From contig JAGNMT010000102.1 of assembly GCA_017991025.1 (NCBI GenBank), positions 1 through 9,175 on the forward strand: a DNA stretch of 9,175 bases. Reading direction: 5' to 3'. A program made the position numbers and the translations under genes. Shown one piece after another: positions 6,476 through 9,175 of the stretch; position 1 is the stretch's first letter; every line of letters begins with the position of its first letter. The notes beneath the pieces are model-generated. The model saw nothing but the letters and a program-made list of their open reading frames with translations, made no database searches and was not told the DNA's origin. The stretch comes from Verrucomicrobiales bacterium (GTDB lineage: Bacteria > Verrucomicrobiota > Verrucomicrobiia > Verrucomicrobiales > DEV007).

Positions 6476-7981
6476 ATGCGCCAACTTTCCAAATCCAAAA
6501 TCCTCGCCTATCGACAGTGCCCGAAGCGACTCTGGTTGGAGATCCACCGGCCTGAGTTGAAAGACGACTCCGCAGCCGAAGCGGTGTATCAGATCGGAAA
6601 CGAGGTCGGGGACGTGGCACGCAAAATCTACGACATGGAGGGCAAAGGAGTTCTCATCGACTTTAAGGAGATCGGGTACGATGAGGCCTTCGCGAAAAGC
6701 GCCGAACTGCTGCGCCAGGGCAGTGGACCGATCTTCGAGGCCGGATTAACGATGCCCGGGGCCCTCGCGTTTGCTGATGTGATGTTGCCCGAGCGTTCCG
6801 GCAAAGCACTGCGCTGGCACATGATCGAAGTCAAAGCGGCCTCGGGGGTGAAGGACCACTACCCCGAAGACATCGCGGTACAGGCCTATATCGCCGAAGC
6901 TGCCGGGGTCGGGCTGGCCTCGGTTTCCCTCGCGCACGTTGACAGTTCCTTTGTTTACCGCGGGGATGGCGATTACAAGGGGCTCCTCAAGGAAGTCGAT
7001 TTCACGCAGGCGGCCGCTTCCCGACGAGGGGAGGTAGAGGAATGGCTCGCGGGAGCCCATGCGGTCGCCGAACTGGCGGATGAACCCGCCATCGCGATGG
7101 GCGGGCAGTGCACTACGCCCCATGTCTGTGCTTTCTGCGATTACTGTGGACGCGATGCCGCCGCCGCCGAATTTCCCCTGACATCCCTGCCTAATTTCAG
7201 CGGACGGCGAAAAGTCGCCGTCGAAGCGATGGGCATCACGGACCTCCGCGATGTCCCTGACGAATACCTAACCAGAACGCAAAAATGGGTCCGCGATGTG
7301 ACCCGCAGCGGCGAGACCTACCTTGATGCCGCCGGAGCTGCCGCCGATCTCGCGGGACTCGGATTTCCTGCCCGTTTTCTCGACTTCGAATCCGTCATGC
7401 TCGCGGTCCCGATCTGGAAAGGGACGCGGCCCTACCAGCAGATTCCCTTTCAGTTCAGTCTGCATCATCTCGATGAAAGCGGGTCGCTCACGCATGAGCC
7501 CTTTCTCGATCTGAGCGGGAACGATCCGTCGGAGCCCCTCGCCCGAGCCCTCATTGCGGGATGCGGTGATCATGGCCCTGTCTTCGCCTACAACGCCGCC
7601 TTTGAGAAAATGGTGATGCGGGCCCTCGGTGCCCGATTCCCGGAATACGAACCCGCTCTCCTCCGGATCATCGCCCGGGTGGTGGATCTCCTTCCGATTG
7701 CAAAAGCACGGTTCTACGATCCAAGCCAGCACGGCCGCTGGGGCCTGAAATCGATTCTCCCCGCCGTGTGCCCCGAGCTTTCCTACAATCACCTCACCGG
7801 CGTCGCCGATGGAGCCATGGCAGTGGTCGCATTCCGGGATGCGATCAACCCGGAGACGACACCGGAGCGAAAGGCGGAGATCGAGAAGGAATTGCTCGCC
7901 TATTGTCACCTCGATACCCTGGGGCTGGTGCGGTTGTGGGAGCGCTTTGGGGGTGGGGGGAACGTGGTTTCGCTAGAGTGA
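6476..7981 (+). CDS. DUF2779 protein: Cas4/RecB-like nuclease plus DEDDy-type exonuclease domain
   Basis: Predicted cytoplasmic DNA/RNA-processing protein of 501 residues with two nuclease-like halves. N-terminal half: KSKILAYRQCPKRLW with Cys15, Asp101 (FADVML), Glu118-Val-Lys120 (MIEVKA) and Gln136 (VQAYI). This is the PD-(D/E)XK layout of RecB/Cas4 nucleases. Cys212, Cys218, Cys221 and Cys224, together with Cys15, resemble the 4Fe-4S set of Cas4 and AddB. C-terminal half (about 295-490) is the DUF2779 region: LDFES (Asp303, Glu305), YNAAFE (Asn373, Glu377) and YCHLD (Tyr476, Asp480). This reads as Exo I, II and III of DEDDy exonucleases, with Glu where Exo II usually has Asp. The biological role of the family is not known to me. 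Its start is 21 bases after the oxidase stop with only a weak GGG before ATG, so co-transcription is likely. Its 3' end overlaps the convergent ATPase gene by 76 bases. Confidence 0.85.
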   Translation: MRQLSKSKILAYRQCPKRLWLEIHRPELKDDSAAEAVYQIGNEVGDVARKIYDMEGKGVLIDFKEIGYDEAFAKSAELLRQGSGPIFEAGLTMPGALAFADVMLPERSGKALRWHMIEVKAASGVKDHYPEDIAVQAYIAEAAGVGLASVSLAHVDSSFVYRGDGDYKGLLKEVDFTQAAASRRGEVEEWLAGAHAVAELADEPAIAMGGQCTTPHVCAFCDYCGRDAAAAEFPLTSLPNFSGRRKVAVEAMGITDLRDVPDEYLTRTQKWVRDVTRSGETYLDAAGAAADLAGLGFPARFLDFESVMLAVPIWKGTRPYQQIPFQFSLHHLDESGSLTHEPFLDLSGNDPSEPLARALIAGCGDHGPVFAYNAAFEKMVMRALGARFPEYEPALLRIIARVVDLLPIAKARFYDPSQHGRWGLKSILPAVCPELSYNHLTGVADGAMAVVAFRDAINPETTPERKAEIEKELLAYCHLDTLGLVRLWERFGGGGNVVSLE

Positions 7982-9162
7982 AAGTGGTACGACTGCACAA
8001 CGCCGTATTTTTTCAGCACTCCATGCAGCTCACTCACCGGCACAATCCATTCGCCTTTTGTTTTCTGGTATAGCTCCCCGCTCGGAATCACCGTAAGTAA
8101 ATCCGGTCTACCCACATCCTCAAGCGCGACGTAATTACCTTTGGAGAGTGTGGGTGCGGATGAGAATTTGACCTCGATTGCCAACTTCACGCCACTCGCT
8201 TGCACGAGCAATAAATCCAGCTCTGCACCGGTATGCGTCCGGTAAAAATAAGGCACGGTCTGGTAGCTCAAATTGGGGATGATTTGCTGCATCACATACC
8301 CCTCGAACAGATTGCCCAAATGCGGATTTCCCAGCACTCCTTCTTCGTCGAAAATGTTCAAAAAATAATGAAGCAGTCCGGTATCGCGGACGTAAAGTTT
8401 TGGCGTTTTTGTGAGTCTCTTTCCGAGATTCGAGTGATAGGGCGCAAGGCGGCGGACGATGTAGGCGTGTTCAAGAAAGTCGATGTAGTGTTTCACCGTC
8501 GGCTGGGAGATCCCGAGTGATTTCGAGAGGTCGGCGCAATTGACGATTCCACCGCTCAGGCTTGCGAGCATCAAGAGCAACCGGCGAACGACCATTGGGT
8601 TGGCAGTGAGTCCAAGCATCGGCAAATCGCGCTCGATGTAGGATGAAGTAAAGCCGTCAAACCAGAGCTTAAACTGCGCTGCATCCTCGGTCAGAAATGC
8701 TTTCGGGAAACCTCCGCGAAGCAAATGCCGCATCAATTGAGAGCCGTTGAGTTCCGAGAGCAAAACCGGCTGCATCTCCATGTAATTCACGCGCCCGGCG
8801 AGTGATTCCGATGCGTTTTTGAGGATTTCGCGCCCGGCGGACCCGAGCAAAATGAATCTCCCATTGGTCAGGTTCTGATCGACCAGGGCGCGGATAATCG
8901 GGAACAGCTCCGGGAGGCGCTGCACCTCGTCAATAATCACGGTTTTATCCTCCTGCTGCGTGAGGTAGAAAAAACTGTCCGCTGATAGTTTCTGCAAATC
9001 TGACGGGATTTCCAAATCGAGGTAAATGGATGGTCGTTCAAGCCGGTCGCGGATGGATTTGGCCAGGGTGGTTTTCCCGATCTGGCGTGCGCCCAGCAGC
9101 ACCGTCACCGGGAATTGTCCGGTGCTGGCGAAAAGGCGTGATTCTATATCCCTGATGATCAT
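7906..9162 (-). CDS. AAA_14 / DUF4143 family ATPase
   Basis: Predicted cytoplasmic P-loop ATPase of 418 residues. Walker A is GARQIGKTT (24-32, Lys30). Walker B is TVIIDEVQ (Asp78, Glu79). FILLGSAGR (103-111) is the sensor strand. The DUF4143 half has YIERDLPMLG, a winged-helix segment around 205-240 (LGISQPTVKHYIDFLE) and a PD-(D/E)XK-like core: Glu314/Asp316 in AELDLLL and Glu330/Lys332 in AIEVK. The family is common and mostly uncharacterised; DNA binding or cleavage is inference. The last 24 residues, rich in Ser, Pro and Arg, are encoded opposite the 3' end of the DUF2779 gene and look like a read-through tail. ATG 9162 gives MIIRDIESRLF, a usual start for this family, but the frame stays open to the window edge, so an upstream start is not excluded. 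Base composition is lower in GC than in the neighbouring gene. Confidence 0.88.
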   Translation of the reverse strand: MIIRDIESRLFASTGQFPVTVLLGARQIGKTTLAKSIRDRLERPSIYLDLEIPSDLQKLSADSFFYLTQQEDKTVIIDEVQRLPELFPIIRALVDQNLTNGRFILLGSAGREILKNASESLAGRVNYMEMQPVLLSELNGSQLMRHLLRGGFPKAFLTEDAAQFKLWFDGFTSSYIERDLPMLGLTANPMVVRRLLLMLASLSGGIVNCADLSKSLGISQPTVKHYIDFLEHAYIVRRLAPYHSNLGKRLTKTPKLYVRDTGLLHYFLNIFDEEGVLGNPHLGNLFEGYVMQQIIPNLSYQTVPYFYRTHTGAELDLLLVQASGVKLAIEVKFSSAPTLSKGNYVALEDVGRPDLLTVIPSGELYQKTKGEWIVPVSELHGVLKKYGVVQSYHFHSSETTFPPPPKRSHNRTSPRVSR

Positions 9163-9169
9163 TCCCCCT
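9163..9169 (-). promoter_or_regulatory. Shine-Dalgarno-like AGGGGGA abutting the ATPase start
   Basis: On the minus strand AGGGGGA lies directly against the ATG at 9162. The spacing is shorter than usual, so either initiation is suboptimal or the true start is elsewhere. No other Met codon is nearby downstream, and upstream sequence is cut off by the window end. Confidence 0.3.
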
Positions 9170-9175
9170 GCATCC

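Noticed and set aside
7268..7909. Minus-strand ORF (213 codons) opposite the DUF2779 gene
   Set aside because: Antisense shadow of the exonuclease domain with no recognisable motif.
6476..7981. Calling the Cas4-like protein a CRISPR adaptation gene
   Set aside because: There are no repeat-spacer units and no cas1, cas2 or effector genes in the window, and the C-terminal DUF2779 region marks a different family.
7968..7983. Near-palindrome around the DUF2779 stop codon (TTTC...GAAA) as a bidirectional terminator
   Set aside because: Only 12 of 16 positions are symmetric, the loop would be very small, and no T-run follows directly.
8007..8012. T-run after the DUF2779 gene as an intrinsic terminator
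   Set aside because: No stable stem precedes it and it lies inside the ATPase coding region.

Overview
The window (9175 bp, mostly GC-rich) looks like a chromosomal segment from a PVC-group bacterium, most likely Verrucomicrobiota, with Planctomycetota as the alternative. This is inferred from the protein types (a formylglycine-type sulfatase fused to an alpha/beta-hydrolase, a SASA-type sialate O-acetylesterase, a DUF2779 nuclease and a DUF4143 ATPase), not from a marker gene. No rRNA, tRNA, CRISPR array, transposase or integrase was seen.

Left part (about 1-5262): three + strand genes for exported ester-cleaving enzymes. The first is a 5'-truncated sulfatase whose reading frame enters from the window edge and continues, without a stop, into a C-terminal serine hydrolase with an apparently complete triad. 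The second is a signal-peptide-bearing alpha/beta-hydrolase that resembles carbohydrate esterases. The third is an SGNH-type sialate O-acetylesterase-like protein (SASA/CE20-like) with all four catalytic blocks. Together they suggest removal of sulfate and acyl (acetyl-like) decorations from a complex glycan. No glycoside hydrolase or transporter lies inside the window.

Middle (5318-7981): an FAD-dependent oxidase of the monomeric sarcosine oxidase / N-methyltryptophan oxidase family, with the flavin-linking Cys and active-site Lys at almost the same residue numbers as in Bacillus sarcosine oxidase. Twenty-one bases later comes a DUF2779 protein. It reads as a Cas4/RecB-like PD-(D/E)XK nuclease with a cysteine cluster, followed by a DEDDy-type exonuclease domain.

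Right end (7906-9162, minus strand): an AAA_14/DUF4143 ATPase, convergent with the DUF2779 gene and overlapping its 3' end by 76 bp. Sampled rows of this gene are clearly less GC-rich than its neighbour, so it may be a later arrival.

Non-coding space is small; the longest gap is 138 bp (3550-3687). That gap holds a strong bulged inverted repeat and a weaker hairpin with a T-run. A second inverted repeat sits between the first two genes. The best candidates for something beyond routine annotation are the sulfatase-esterase fusion, the two-nuclease DUF2779 protein beside a lower-GC ATPase, and the unassigned hairpins.
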